NCBI GenBank assembly: GCA_035581425.1
Contig: DATJVP010000017.1
Coordinates: 1 to 44,546, forward strand
Reading direction: 5' to 3'
DNA length: 44,546 nt
From: DASZHJ01 sp035581425
Lineage (GTDB): Bacteria; Pseudomonadota; Alphaproteobacteria; ATCC43930; CGMCC-115725
A program made the translations under genes and the position numbers. Under the pieces are notes generated by a model. It searched no databases. It worked only from the letters and a program-made list of their open reading frames with translations, and was not told the origin of the DNA. Positions 16,164-25,012 of the stretch are shown here, one piece after another (the stretch's first letter is position 1; each line of letters begins with the position of its first letter).

Positions 16164-17099
16164 TCAGGCGTCGAACCCAACGAGGCCGCGCGCGAAGGCT
16201 TGGGCTTCGAAGGGTCGGAGATCGTCGGCGGATTCGCCGACGCCGATGAAGTGGATGGGCAGGCCGAATTTCTCCGCGATGGCCACGAGCACGCCGCCGC
16301 GCGCGGTGCCGTCGAGCTTGGTCATGGCGATGCCGGTGACGCCGACCATGCCGCGGAAGATGTCGACCTGCTGATGGGCGTTCTGGCCCACGGTCGCATC
16401 GAGCACGAGGAGCACTGCGTGCGGCGCTGCGGGCGCGGCCTTCTTGAGCGCGCGCACGACTTTCTGCAGCTCCGCCATGAGGTCGGCCTTGTTGTGCAGG
16501 CGGCCCGCGGTGTCGATGAGAAGCACCTCGGTTCCCTCGCGCCGCGCGCGCTCCACCGCTTCGAAGGCGAGCCCCGCGGCGTCGGCGCCAGCCTCCTTTG
16601 CGACGACGGAAACGCTCGTGCGCTCACCCCAGATCTTGAGCTGCTCCACCGCCGCCGCGCGGAAGGTGTCGCCAGCCGCCAGCAGCACAGAGCGGCCCTC
16701 GCCCCGAAAGAGCTTCGCGAGCTTGCCGATGGTCGTTGTCTTGCCGCTGCCGTTGACGCCGACGACGAGCACGACGAAGGGAAGCGCTCCGCGATCGATG
16801 ACGAGCGGCTTCACCGCGGGTCCGAGCCGCCGCGCGATCTCCTCTGCAAGAGCGGTCCGCACCTCCTCCGGTGTCACCTCCTGATTGAAGCGGGTCTTGC
16901 GGAGCGTTTCTGTCGCCTCGCCCGCGAGCTGCACCCCGAGATCGGCGCCGATTAGCAGTTCCTCCAGCTCCGAAAGCGTCGCGTCGTCAAGCCGCCGCTT
17001 CGTGAAGATGCTCGAAATGCCCTCGCTGAGCCGTGCCGAGGACCGCGCCAGCCCCTGCTTCAGCCGCGAGAACCAGCCGCCGGTCTTCGCTTCGCTCAT
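16164..17099 (-). CDS. ftsY: signal recognition particle receptor FtsY
   Basis: A 311-residue SRP receptor GTPase. The N domain (helical, from about 15 to 95) leads into the G domain, with P-loop GVNGSGKTTTIGKLAKL, DTFRAAAVEQL, LLIDTAGRLHNK and the specificity loop TKLDGTARGG. It docks ribosome-SRP complexes at the inner membrane and hydrolyses GTP together with Ffh, whose gene lies 10 kb away on the opposite strand. The acidic A domain seen in enterobacterial FtsY is almost absent, which is usual for alphaproteobacteria. The start overlaps the stop of mtaB by four bases, so translation is coupled within dapF-mtaB-ftsY. Confidence 0.97.
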   Translation of the reverse strand: MSEAKTGGWFSRLKQGLARSSARLSEGISSIFTKRRLDDATLSELEELLIGADLGVQLAGEATETLRKTRFNQEVTPEEVRTALAEEIARRLGPAVKPLVIDRGALPFVVLVVGVNGSGKTTTIGKLAKLFRGEGRSVLLAAGDTFRAAAVEQLKIWGERTSVSVVAKEAGADAAGLAFEAVERARREGTEVLLIDTAGRLHNKADLMAELQKVVRALKKAAPAAPHAVLLVLDATVGQNAHQQVDIFRGMVGVTGIAMTKLDGTARGGVLVAIAEKFGLPIHFIGVGESADDLRPFEAQAFARGLVGFDA

Positions 17100-18340
17100 C
17101 GGGCGCCCTCGGCGACGAGCGCAGTCGCGGTGGCTGCAGCGATCCGCACCGTCCGGACTTCGCCATCGGCCGTGCCCGGAGGCAGCATCACCGGAAGGTA
17201 ATGCTGGCTCCGTCCGAACCCGGATTTCTCCACGAGAGCGGCGACCGTCCCGCCCACGAAACGATCGAGCGTCCGCGCGAGCCTCGCCTTGCCCGCCACG
17301 CGGAGCCGCATGGCGCGCTCGCGGATGAGCGGTTTCGGCACTTGCGGCATGCGTGCTGCCGGTGTGCCCTCGCGTGGGCTGAAAGGGAAGACGTGCAGAA
17401 GGTCGAGCCCGGCTTCCTCGACGAAGGCGAGGCTGCGCTCGAACATCGCCGTGTCCTCCGTCGGGAAGCCCGCGATTAGATCGGCGCCGAGCACGATGTC
17501 GGGTCGGAGCGTGCGCGCCCGGCCTGCGACCTCCAGCGCTTGCGCGCGGCTGTGCCGGCGTTTCATGCGCTTCAGGATAAGATCGTCGCCGGCTTGGATC
17601 GAGAGGTGGAGATGCGGCATGAGCCGCGGGTCCTCCGCGAGAAGTCGCCAGAGGTCGTCATCGAACTCCGCGGGGTCGAGCGACGAGAGTCGGAGCCGCG
17701 ACAGCTCCGGCACCATCTTGAGGAGGCGCCGCGCGAGTTGGCCAAGGCCGGGTTTCCCGGGGAGATCGACGCCGTAGCCGGAGATGTCGACGCCAGTCAG
17801 CACGATCTCGCGATAGCCGCGCTCGACGAGCACGCGCGTTTGCGCGACCACCTCGCCCACGGGCACGGAGCGATTGTTGCCGCGCCCAAAGGGGATCACG
17901 CAGAAGGTGCAGCGATGGTCGCAACCCTGCTGCACCTCGACGAAGGCGCGCGCGCGTCCCTCGAAACCCTCGACGAGATGCGCCGCGGTCTCGCGCACGG
18001 CCATGATGTCGTCGACGGCAATACGCGAGCCACGCGCTCGATAGCTCTCGGCCTTGAGCTTCGCGAGGTTGCCGAGGACTTGATCCACCTCGGTCATCTC
18101 GGCATAGCGCTCGGGCGCGATCTGCGCGGCGCAACCCGTGACGATGAGGCGCGCATGCGGCCGCTCACGCCGCGCGCGGCGGATCGCCTGGCGCGCCTGG
18201 CGCTCGGCCTCGGCCGTGACGGCGCAGGTGTTGACGATGACGGCGTCCTCAAGCCCGGCGGCGGCGGCCTCGCGGCGGATCACCTCGGACTCGAAGGCAT
18301 TGAGGCGGCAGCCGAGGGTGATGATGTCGAGGCCGGGCAT
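17096..18340 (-). CDS. mtaB: tRNA N6-threonylcarbamoyladenosine methylthiotransferase MtaB
   Basis: A 414-residue radical-SAM methylthiotransferase that converts t6A37 to ms2t6A in ANN-decoding tRNAs. The N-terminal UPF0004 domain shows TLGCRLNAFESE, VNTCAVTAEAERQ and VTGCAAQIAPE, the three cysteines of the auxiliary cluster. The radical-SAM cluster motif is CDHRCTFCVIPFGRG, with GVDISGYGVDLPG after it, and a C-terminal TRAM-like region follows. Presence of CAVT and the gene context (between dapF and ftsY) favour MtaB over MiaB or RimO. It starts 7 bp after dapF ends and overlaps ftsY by four bases. Length is normal. Confidence 0.94.
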   Translation of the reverse strand: MPGLDIITLGCRLNAFESEVIRREAAAAGLEDAVIVNTCAVTAEAERQARQAIRRARRERPHARLIVTGCAAQIAPERYAEMTEVDQVLGNLAKLKAESYRARGSRIAVDDIMAVRETAAHLVEGFEGRARAFVEVQQGCDHRCTFCVIPFGRGNNRSVPVGEVVAQTRVLVERGYREIVLTGVDISGYGVDLPGKPGLGQLARRLLKMVPELSRLRLSSLDPAEFDDDLWRLLAEDPRLMPHLHLSIQAGDDLILKRMKRRHSRAQALEVAGRARTLRPDIVLGADLIAGFPTEDTAMFERSLAFVEEAGLDLLHVFPFSPREGTPAARMPQVPKPLIRERAMRLRVAGKARLARTLDRFVGGTVAALVEKSGFGRSQHYLPVMLPPGTADGEVRTVRIAAATATALVAEGAR

Positions 18341-18347
18341 CGCGGCC

Positions 18348-19181
18348 TCAGCCGAGGAGAGCGGGATCGAGAATGCCGGTAAAGCTCACTGCGACGGGCC
18401 CGGTCATGAGGACATGGCCGTCCGCTCGCCACTCGATCTCCAGCGGTCCGCCGTCGGCGACCACCGTCACCTTGCGTCCCGTGAGCCCGCGCCGGGCGGC
18501 GGCGACACCCGCGGCGCAAGCGCCGGTGCCGCAGGCAATGGTGATGCCGACGCCGCGCTCCCAGACGCGAAAGCGCAGGCGATCCTTCCCGATGAGGCTC
18601 ACGAAACCGATGTTCGCGCGCTCCGGAAACATCGGATGACGCTCGAGCTCGCGGCCGAGGCCCGCGACATCGACGGCCTCCGCATCGGATACGAAGAAGG
18701 TCGCGTGCGGGTTTCCCATATTGGTGGCGACGGGATCGCTGACGGGCCCGAGCGTAAGCGGCACGTGGAGCGTGTCGCACTCACGCGCAAGCGGAATCTC
18801 CCGCCACTGCAGCCGGGCAGGACCCATGTCGACGGTGACGCGCGCGGAGCCCGCATCGCTCGCCTCCAAGAGACCCGCCACGGTCTCGATGGTGACGCGC
18901 CGCTTGCCGGTCTCGTGCATGAGCGCCGCGGCGATGCAGCGCGTGCCGTTGCCGCAGGCCTCCACCTCGTCGCCGTCGGCATTGCGGATGCGCATGAAGA
19001 CATCGGCCTTGGGGTCGCGCGGCCGCTCCATCACCAGGAGCTGATCGCAGCCGACGCCGGTGTGGCGGTCGGCGATCGCGCGCGCGTGCGCATCGTCGAG
19101 CGCGAGCGCGTGGTCGCGCGCGTCGAACACGACGAAATCGTTTCCGAGGCCGTGCATCTTAACGAAGGGGGTGCCGGTCAT
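18348..19181 (-). CDS. dapF: diaminopimelate epimerase
   Basis: A 277-residue enzyme that interconverts LL- and meso-diaminopimelate for lysine and peptidoglycan synthesis. The two catalytic cysteines are visible: Cys76 in EACGNGTRCIA and Cys217 in ACGTGACAAGVAA. Other blocks are MHGLGNDFVVFDAR at the N-terminus and NMGNPHATFFV. I placed the start at 19181 (MTGTPFVKMHGLGND), since the longer form from 19220 adds residues not seen in the family. It is the first gene of dapF-mtaB-ftsY. Length is as expected. Confidence 0.96.
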   Translation of the reverse strand: MTGTPFVKMHGLGNDFVVFDARDHALALDDAHARAIADRHTGVGCDQLLVMERPRDPKADVFMRIRNADGDEVEACGNGTRCIAAALMHETGKRRVTIETVAGLLEASDAGSARVTVDMGPARLQWREIPLARECDTLHVPLTLGPVSDPVATNMGNPHATFFVSDAEAVDVAGLGRELERHPMFPERANIGFVSLIGKDRLRFRVWERGVGITIACGTGACAAGVAAARRGLTGRKVTVVADGGPLEIEWRADGHVLMTGPVAVSFTGILDPALLG

Positions 19182-19240
19182 GCGGCTTCGTATATAGGGT
19201 CGGCCCCCGAGCCTGTCCAACGGATTGCGGGGGGCCGCCT

Positions 19241-20170
19241 TCAGCGGTTAAGCGCCGCCATCCTCTCGACACCGGCCTTCGCTGTCGGCTGGAGGCGGGC
19301 AAAGGCGGGCCGCGGGTCCGAGCGGAAATCCGCGTAGAGGTAATAGGCGATGAGCCGGCCGTGAATCACGGTCATGGCCATCAACCCCGCTTGCTCGAAA
19401 CTTCCGGCGCCGCCCGACTTGATCCGCGAGAGGAAGCCGAAATAGATGGCGCCGTCGGTCCGTGCGAGCACGCCCGCAGAGGCGAAGGAGTTGATCTCGA
19501 GCTTCCGCTCGGCCGCTTGGATGCCGCGGTCGGCGCCGCGCTGAAGCTCGCGCTGGTCGAGCGTCTCCCGCGCATATTGCGCGAGCACCGATTTGCCGAC
19601 GGTCTTGGCAAGCATCGCCTTCGGCGTCATCAGCAAGCCGAAATCGCGGATCCTGGCGCCGTCGTTCCCGCGATTGTGGAGCTGATCGCAATCGCCGAAA
19701 GCGATGTGGACGGCGTTATCGGGATTGGCTTTACGCTGGGTCGCGAGCACCGCCTGCAACAGCTCCGGCGGATAAAGGCAATAGCCCGCCGGAGGCTCGA
19801 ACAGGATCGCTATCCCGCCGACCTCGATCCGCGTCGGCGGCGGTGCTTGCGGCATGGGGGTCGGCGTCGGCGCGGGCGGCGGCCTCAAGGCCGCGGTCTC
19901 CAAGGCGGGCGCGGGCGTTGGGGCCGGCTGCGGGCTCGGATAGACGAGATAGGCGAAGCCCGCGGTGGTGCTCGCGACCGCCATGACCGCGGCGGCGATG
20001 CGGACGACCCAGCGTCGCGCCGCGAGCGTGCGCGGGAGCGGCACGCGCAGGCGCGGATGACCGACCTCGCCAAGCATCCAGCGCGTGATCAGCCAGCCCA
20101 ACAGTATGAGACAACCGACGACGGCGCCGAAGACGGCGGCGGCAACCGTGAGATACCAATTCGGGCCCAT
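19241..20170 (-). CDS. hypothetical membrane-anchored protein with proline-rich linker
   Basis: A 309-residue protein I do not recognise. Residues 6-32 and about 53-76 are hydrophobic membrane segments with an Arg-rich turn between. A low-complexity Pro/Ala-rich stretch follows (about 78-112, for example PPAPTPTPMPQAPPPTR), and then a globular periplasmic-looking domain from about 113 to the end. This domain contains the paired cysteines of AGYCLYPPE and FGDCDQLHN, which could form a disulphide. The topology suggests a domain tethered by a long flexible linker outside the membrane. It lies 59 bp upstream of dapF on the same strand, so it may be co-transcribed, but no function follows from that. 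Confidence 0.7.
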   Translation of the reverse strand: MGPNWYLTVAAAVFGAVVGCLILLGWLITRWMLGEVGHPRLRVPLPRTLAARRWVVRIAAAVMAVASTTAGFAYLVYPSPQPAPTPAPALETAALRPPPAPTPTPMPQAPPPTRIEVGGIAILFEPPAGYCLYPPELLQAVLATQRKANPDNAVHIAFGDCDQLHNRGNDGARIRDFGLLMTPKAMLAKTVGKSVLAQYARETLDQRELQRGADRGIQAAERKLEINSFASAGVLARTDGAIYFGFLSRIKSGGAGSFEQAGLMAMTVIHGRLIAYYLYADFRSDPRPAFARLQPTAKAGVERMAALNR

Positions 20171-20350
20171 TGGCGCTCGCTCCCCTCGGCGTCGAGTTAG
20201 CGCGCGAGCGGTTTGCGGAAGGTGTGAGTTTATTGCGGCCCCGTTGCATTTTCTGCGACTGCGGCACGGAAGTCACAAAGCGATGCGAGAACGGCGTCCT
20301 GCGATGCAACGCGGGCTACACCTCGCGCGGAGCCGTCGATCTTGCGGCCG

Positions 20351-20599
20351 CCGACGGCGTAACGCTTTTTTTGAAGCTCACCAGTCCCGCGACCGTCCCG
20401 AGCGTCGCCACGGTGATGGCGAGCCTCGGTGTTCCTGGGCCCCGCGCTCCAGGGGCTTCCGCTCGACACCGGCGTAAGCCTCGTGCGACACCGACTCGCT
20501 GGGCGCACCTTGCTCTGGATCGACCAGGCCTCCGGCGGAGTGCTCCTTCTGTTCGGCATGGCCGCCTTCGCTGCCGCAATGGTTGAAATCGCCTCCTAG
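20351..20599 (+). pseudogene. remnant of a LysE/RhtB-type exporter gene
   Basis: Two adjoining plus-strand frames together read like the C-terminal half of a LysE-superfamily exporter. The first gives TLFLKLTSPATVPSVATVMA, comparable to the family's LTNPATILSFAAVF block. After a frame change near 20429 the next reads VFLGPALQGLPLDTGVSLV, then RHRLAGRTLLWIDQASGG and VLLLFGMAAFAAAMVEIAS with a stop at 20597-20599. In intact members these parts are joined by an extra helix, so there is a frameshift or deletion, and the N-terminal half is missing. A complete LysE-family gene lies 0.8 kb away. The rest of the 20171-20668 gap shows nothing else. Confidence 0.55.
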
Positions 20600-20668
20600 C
20601 GCCATAGGTGCATTGCGAGGCCGGCCCGCGAGAGGCCCGGCCGTGCAATATCAAGGGGGAATCGCGAA

Positions 20669-21358
20669 ATGCCGATGTCGAAGAAGGTCGTGGCGGAGTT
20701 CTTCGGAACCTTCTGGCTGGTCTTCGGAGGATGCGGGAGTGCTGTGCTGGCGGCGGCCTTCCCCGGATTGGGGATCGGCTTCCTCGGCGTGGCGCTCGCC
20801 TTCGGTCTCACGGTGGTCACGATGGCCTACGCCGTCGGGCACATCTCCGGCGGCCATTTCAATCCCGCGGTCACGGTCGGCCTCTTCGCGGGAGGGCGCA
20901 TTCCGGCATCGAGCGTCCTGCCTTACATCGTCGCGCAGGTCGTGGGCGGGATTGTCGCGAGCACCGTTCTCTACCTGATCGCGAGCGGCAAGGCCGGTTT
21001 CACTTTGAGCGCGGGCTTCGCCGCCAACGGCTACGCCGATCACTCGCCCGGCGGCTACCCGCTGCTCTCGGCGCTGATCTCGGAAGTCGTGCTCACCTTC
21101 ATGTTCCTCTTCGTGATCATGGGAACGACGTCGCCGAAGGCGCCTCCGGGCTTCGCTCCGTTCGCGATCGGGTTGACGCTGACTCTGATCCACCTGATCT
21201 CGATCCCCGTCACGAACACCTCCGTCAATCCCGCGCGCAGCACGGGACCGGCGCTCTTCGTAGGTGGTTGGGCGCTGCAGCAGCTCTGGCTCTTCTGGGT
21301 TGCCCCGCTGATCGGCGGCGCGCTCGGCGGCTGGGCCTACCGCGCGACCGAGGAGTGA
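20669..21358 (+). CDS. aqpZ: aquaporin Z
   Basis: A 229-residue MIP-family channel with six membrane helices and two half-helices. The NPA motifs are at 65-67 (GGHFNPAVTVG) and 187-189 (TSVNPARSTGPALF). The narrow filter fits a water-selective channel: His175 in TLIHLISIP and Arg190 after the second NPA, as in E. coli AqpZ. There is no glycerol-facilitator insertion. It lets water cross the inner membrane quickly under osmotic change. The start ATG follows AAGGGGGAAT. It is a single gene between a LysE remnant and a convergent LysE-family gene. Confidence 0.95.
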   Translation: MPMSKKVVAEFFGTFWLVFGGCGSAVLAAAFPGLGIGFLGVALAFGLTVVTMAYAVGHISGGHFNPAVTVGLFAGGRIPASSVLPYIVAQVVGGIVASTVLYLIASGKAGFTLSAGFAANGYADHSPGGYPLLSALISEVVLTFMFLFVIMGTTSPKAPPGFAPFAIGLTLTLIHLISIPVTNTSVNPARSTGPALFVGGWALQQLWLFWVAPLIGGALGGWAYRATEE

Positions 21359-21367
21359 CGGGCACGC

Positions 21368-21970
21368 TCAGAGCGCGAGCGCTGCCGCGACCGAGAGGAC
21401 GAGCAGCACCGCGAAGCTCACGTTGACGATCCGGTTCATGCGGGGCTCGCGGAACCAGCGCGTGAGCGCGGCCCCCGCATAGAGCCAGCCGAGATTGACC
21501 GCGACGATGACCGCGAGCAATACCGCGATCTTGAACGCGGCGTCGAGGAAGAGCCGCTCGCGCAGCAGCACGAATCCCGAAAAGAGCGCGGCCATCGCGG
21601 CATAGCCCTTGGGATTGACCAACGAGAGGAAGAAGCCGCCCGCAAAGGATGGACGCCGCCGCGCTTTCGCTTCATCCGAGAGAGGCGGGGCCGTCGCGAT
21701 CCGATAGGCGAGATAGGCGAAATAGGCGGCCGCGAGGCCTGCGACGATCGGCGTCGCTCCCGGCACGGCCAGCAGCATGCCCACGACTCCGCTCGCGGTG
21801 ATCGTCATCACGGCGACCATGCCGAAAACAATGCCGCTCATATAGGGAAGCCCGCTCCGCGCGCCGAAGGCAGCCCCGGTCGCGGCAAGGCTTAGCGTCG
21901 CCGGGCCTGGACTCCCCGCGAGCGCCAGCCCCGCCAAGACGAAGCCCGGCAATTCCTCCATGCTGGTCAC
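21368..21970 (-). CDS. LysE family translocator
   Basis: A 200-residue inner-membrane protein with six predicted helices, of the LysE/RhtB amino-acid export superfamily. Typical blocks are ALAGSPGPATLSLAATGAAF near the N-terminus (the SPGPA motif), GLPYMSGIVFGM, and SLVNPKGYAAMAALFSGF in the second half (NPK motif). These transporters export amino acids or small related molecules by proton exchange. The substrate cannot be told. It converges with aqpZ (9 bp gap) and is divergent from the TRAP transporter genes. The start may be the ATG at 21970 or three codons later at 21961. Confidence 0.9.
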   Translation of the reverse strand: MTSMEELPGFVLAGLALAGSPGPATLSLAATGAAFGARSGLPYMSGIVFGMVAVMTITASGVVGMLLAVPGATPIVAGLAAAYFAYLAYRIATAPPLSDEAKARRRPSFAGGFFLSLVNPKGYAAMAALFSGFVLLRERLFLDAAFKIAVLLAVIVAVNLGWLYAGAALTRWFREPRMNRIVNVSFAVLLVLSVAAALAL

Positions 21971-22177
21971 CTGCCCATACCTGGATCGCGTCCCCGAGGG
22001 ATATGCACGAGATCGCCGGGGCGTGTCTTGTACGCCCGTGCGGCCCGGTCGCCCGCGGGGTTTCCCGCGATGACGCTCGTTCGTTGCCAGATCGCCGGGC
22101 GCGCATCCTCTCCGGTGGCCTCGCCGCCAAAAAGTGCTTTAATTCCGGAAAGGCTCGACCACGGGAGGGAGGAAAAC

Positions 22178-23173
22178 ATGACCGTACTACGTATCCGGCG
22201 CCGGACGATCCTGCGGACGGCGGCGGCGGGTGCCGCGCTGCTGAGTGTGCCGCGTCTTGTTCGCGCTGCCACCGTGCTGCGCTGGGGCTCGGTGCTCGCA
22301 CCCACTCACCCCAGCGCGATCATGATGGATCGGGTTGCCAAGGAGGTGAAAGAGAAGACCAACGGCGCGGTCGAGATACAGACCTTCCCCGGCGGCCAAC
22401 TCGGCTCCTCGCGCGATGTCATCGAAGCGACGGCGACGGGCGCGATCCAGATGGTGGACGAGGGCGCCGCGCAGTACGGGCAATTCGTCGCACAATTCTC
22501 GATCCTCGAGGCTCCCTACATCTGGCGCGATGCCGCGCAGGTGCGGCGTGCCTTGGCCTCCAGCGTGATGACGGAGATGAGCCAGCTTCTCGTGGAGAAG
22601 CGTGGCATGCGCATCATCGGCGGCACTTATTACGGGAAGCGTCATCTGACCTCGGGATCGAAGGCGGTGCGCAAGGTGGATGATCTGCAGGGGTTCAAGC
22701 TGCGCATCCCCGAGGTCGACACCTTCCGCGCGATGGTCGAGGCCTGGGGCGCGCGTCCGACGCCCATGAATATCAGCGAGCTCTATCTCGCGCTCAGCCA
22801 AGGCGCGGTCGACGGGCAGGAGAATCCGCTGCCGACCATCCAGAGCAACAAGTTCTACGAGGTCCAGAAATACCTGACGCTCACCGGGCATATCATCACG
22901 CCGCGCCTCATCGCCATCAACGAGAAGAGCTGGGCGGGTCTTTCGGCATCGGAGCAGGCGGTGCTTCGGGGCGCGCTCGAGACGCACGGGGCTTGGCAGG
23001 ACGGCGAGATCCTCTCCCAGGAGGCGAGCCTCGCCGAGACCTTCAAGAAGGCCGGCATGGAGGTGATCGAGCCGGACCTCGAGAGCTTCCGCAAGCCCGT
23101 CCTGGCGACGGTGCCCGCAAAGTTCGAGAGCAAATGGGGCAAGGGGCTCTGGGAGCGCGTTGCGACGCTCTGA
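22178..23173 (+). CDS. dctP: TRAP transporter substrate-binding protein, DctP family
   Basis: A 331-residue periplasmic binding protein. The N-terminus, MTVLRIRRRTILRTAAAGAA, has a twin-arginine-like signal with cleavage expected after VRA at about 28-30. The mature part shows DctP family blocks such as PGGQLGSSRDVIEA, LEAPYIWRD and LQGFKLRIPEVDTF, which carries the arginine that usually grips a carboxylate, and LSQGAVDGQENPL. It captures an organic acid for the DctQM permease encoded downstream. The ATG at 22178 follows GGGAGGGAGGAAAAC, a strong ribosome-binding site; a longer frame from 22028 lacks one. The genes run dctP-dctQ-dctM. Confidence 0.93.
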   Translation: MTVLRIRRRTILRTAAAGAALLSVPRLVRAATVLRWGSVLAPTHPSAIMMDRVAKEVKEKTNGAVEIQTFPGGQLGSSRDVIEATATGAIQMVDEGAAQYGQFVAQFSILEAPYIWRDAAQVRRALASSVMTEMSQLLVEKRGMRIIGGTYYGKRHLTSGSKAVRKVDDLQGFKLRIPEVDTFRAMVEAWGARPTPMNISELYLALSQGAVDGQENPLPTIQSNKFYEVQKYLTLTGHIITPRLIAINEKSWAGLSASEQAVLRGALETHGAWQDGEILSQEASLAETFKKAGMEVIEPDLESFRKPVLATVPAKFESKWGKGLWERVATL

Positions 23174-23228
23174 AGGGAGCAGGGAAAGTGAGACGCCGCA
23201 CGGCGGAAAATTTCGACCCCATGCTCTG

Positions 23229-23729
23229 ATGATCGCGAGGCTGCGCGCCGCCCTCGATCTCGCGATCCAGTGGATCGCCTTCGGTCTCATCGGCGGGCTC
23301 CTCGTGGTGGTGATGCTGGGCGTCGTGACCCGCGCGCTCGGCGACCCCCTGATCTGGACCGACGAGGGGTCGAAATATCTGATGGTGTGGTGCGCGGTCT
23401 TCGGCTGGCTGCTCGCGACCCGGCGCCGCGCCCATATCCGCATCCGCTTCTTCCAGGATCTTCTTCCGCACGCCGCCTGGCGCGCGGCCGAGGCAATCAT
23501 CCAAGGCCTCGTCGCACTCCTCGGCATTCTCGTGGGATGGTTCAGCGTCGATCTCGTGCGACGGAACGCGGACATGTCCGCGCTCACGCTGCCGCTTTCG
23601 CTCGCCTGGATCTACGTGCCGATGCTGCTCGCGGGCGCCGTCACCTTCACCCAGGCCGCGGTCGATGCCGTAGCGGCGCTCGGCAGCGCACCGCTGCCGC
23701 CCGCCTCTCCAGAGGAGCGCTCGGAATGA
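23229..23729 (+). CDS. dctQ: TRAP transporter small permease, DctQ family
   Basis: A 166-residue membrane protein with four predicted helices. The family signature around GDPLIWTDEGSKYLMVWCAV (about 39-58) and ATRRRAHIRI are typical of DctQ subunits, which join the binding protein to the large permease. The ATG at 23229 was chosen over 23160 because the extra residues are charged and unlike the family. Its stop codon overlaps the dctM start by four bases (ATGA at 23726-23729). The gap to dctP is about 55 bp. Confidence 0.9.
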   Translation: MIARLRAALDLAIQWIAFGLIGGLLVVVMLGVVTRALGDPLIWTDEGSKYLMVWCAVFGWLLATRRRAHIRIRFFQDLLPHAAWRAAEAIIQGLVALLGILVGWFSVDLVRRNADMSALTLPLSLAWIYVPMLLAGAVTFTQAAVDAVAALGSAPLPPASPEERSE

Positions 23730-25012
23730 CCGAGCTCATGGTCGAGATCGCGGCGGTCTGGCTCGCGGCGATCCTCGCGGGCGTGCCGCTCTTCGCGGCC
23801 ATGGGGCTTGCAGCCTTCGCATTCGTCCTCTTGGGTGGGCTCTCGCCGACGATCGTGCCGCAGAAGATGGCGCAGGCCATGAACTCCTTTCCGATCGTGG
23901 CGGCGCCGCTCTTCATCCTTATGGGGAACATCCTGGCGGCCGCGCGGATCAACGACCGGATCGTGGGATTTGCGGGCGCGCTTCTGGGTTGGCTCAGGGG
24001 CGGCTATGCGCATGCAAGCATCCTCGCGAGCACGATCTTCGCGGGCATGGTGGGCTCGGCCGTGGCGGATGCGGCGGGCGTTGGCGCCGTCGAGATCAAA
24101 TCGATGCGGCGCGTCGGGTATCGCCCCGAGGTCGCGGCATCGATCACTGCCGCGGCCGCTACCATCGGTCCGATCATTCCCCCGAGCCTGCCGATGGTGA
24201 TCTACGGCGTCACCGCCGACGTCTCGATCGGCCGTCTCTTCATGGCCGGGTTCATTCCGGGCCTGCTGATGGCCGCGAGCCTCATGGTCATGGTCGCCGT
24301 CGTTGCCAAGCGCGAGGGGATGCCGCGGCATCCCTTCGCAGGGCTCCGCGGCATCTGGCTCGCCTTCAGGGCTGGGTTCTGGGCGCTGCTCGCGCCGGTG
24401 ATCCTGCTTGTGGGCCTCTTCAGCGGATATTTTACGCCGACCGAGGCGGCGGCGGTCGCGACTTGCTATGCGCTCATCCTGGGCTTCGTCATCTACCGCA
24501 CCCTCGACGTCCGGATGCTGCCGGCGATCCTGATCGAGACCGCGGAGACCACCGGCATCGTCATGGTGCTGGTGATGGCAGCGGGCGCGCTCGGCTGGTG
24601 TCTCTCGATCTCGCGCATCCCGCAGACGCTGGCGCCGGCCGTGGTGGCGACGGTCCACGATCCCTTGGTCTTCCTCCTCGCCTGCAATCTCATTCTGCTG
24701 CTCATCGGCTGCTTTATGGAGGTGCTGGCAGCGTTGCTGATCCTGATCCCGATCCTCACGCCGGCGGCGGCGAGCTTCGGCGTCGATCCCGTGCAATTCG
24801 GTCTTATCATGATCCTGAATCTCATCCTCGGAACGATTCATCCGCCGATCGGCGTGGTGCTCTTCGTGACCTCGCGGATCGCGGGCATCAGCTTCGAGAC
24901 GATGTCACGCGCGATCCTGCCCTGGCTCGTGCCGCTGCTGCTGGTGCTCGCGGCGATCACGGTCTGGCCGCCGCTCTGCCTCTGGCTCCCGCGGTTGTTA
25001 ACGGGGCATTGA
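23726..25012 (+). CDS. dctM: TRAP transporter large permease, DctM family
   Basis: A 428-residue, roughly 12-helix transporter subunit. It starts MTELMVEIAAVWLAAILAGV at the ATG that overlaps dctQ. DctM hallmarks are PIVAAPLFILMGNIL, TIFAGMVGSAVADAAGVGAV, EVAASITAAAATIGPIIPPS and LNLILGTIHPPIGVVLFVTS. It carries the solute across the inner membrane driven by a sodium gradient. Its 3' end overlaps the convergent MarR gene by 56 bp. The substrate of the whole system (dctP-dctQ-dctM) is an organic acid, judging by the family; nothing nearby defines it further. Confidence 0.94.
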   Translation: MTELMVEIAAVWLAAILAGVPLFAAMGLAAFAFVLLGGLSPTIVPQKMAQAMNSFPIVAAPLFILMGNILAAARINDRIVGFAGALLGWLRGGYAHASILASTIFAGMVGSAVADAAGVGAVEIKSMRRVGYRPEVAASITAAAATIGPIIPPSLPMVIYGVTADVSIGRLFMAGFIPGLLMAASLMVMVAVVAKREGMPRHPFAGLRGIWLAFRAGFWALLAPVILLVGLFSGYFTPTEAAAVATCYALILGFVIYRTLDVRMLPAILIETAETTGIVMVLVMAAGALGWCLSISRIPQTLAPAVVATVHDPLVFLLACNLILLLIGCFMEVLAALLILIPILTPAAASFGVDPVQFGLIMILNLILGTIHPPIGVVLFVTSRIAGISFETMSRAILPWLVPLLLVLAAITVWPPLCLWLPRLLTGH

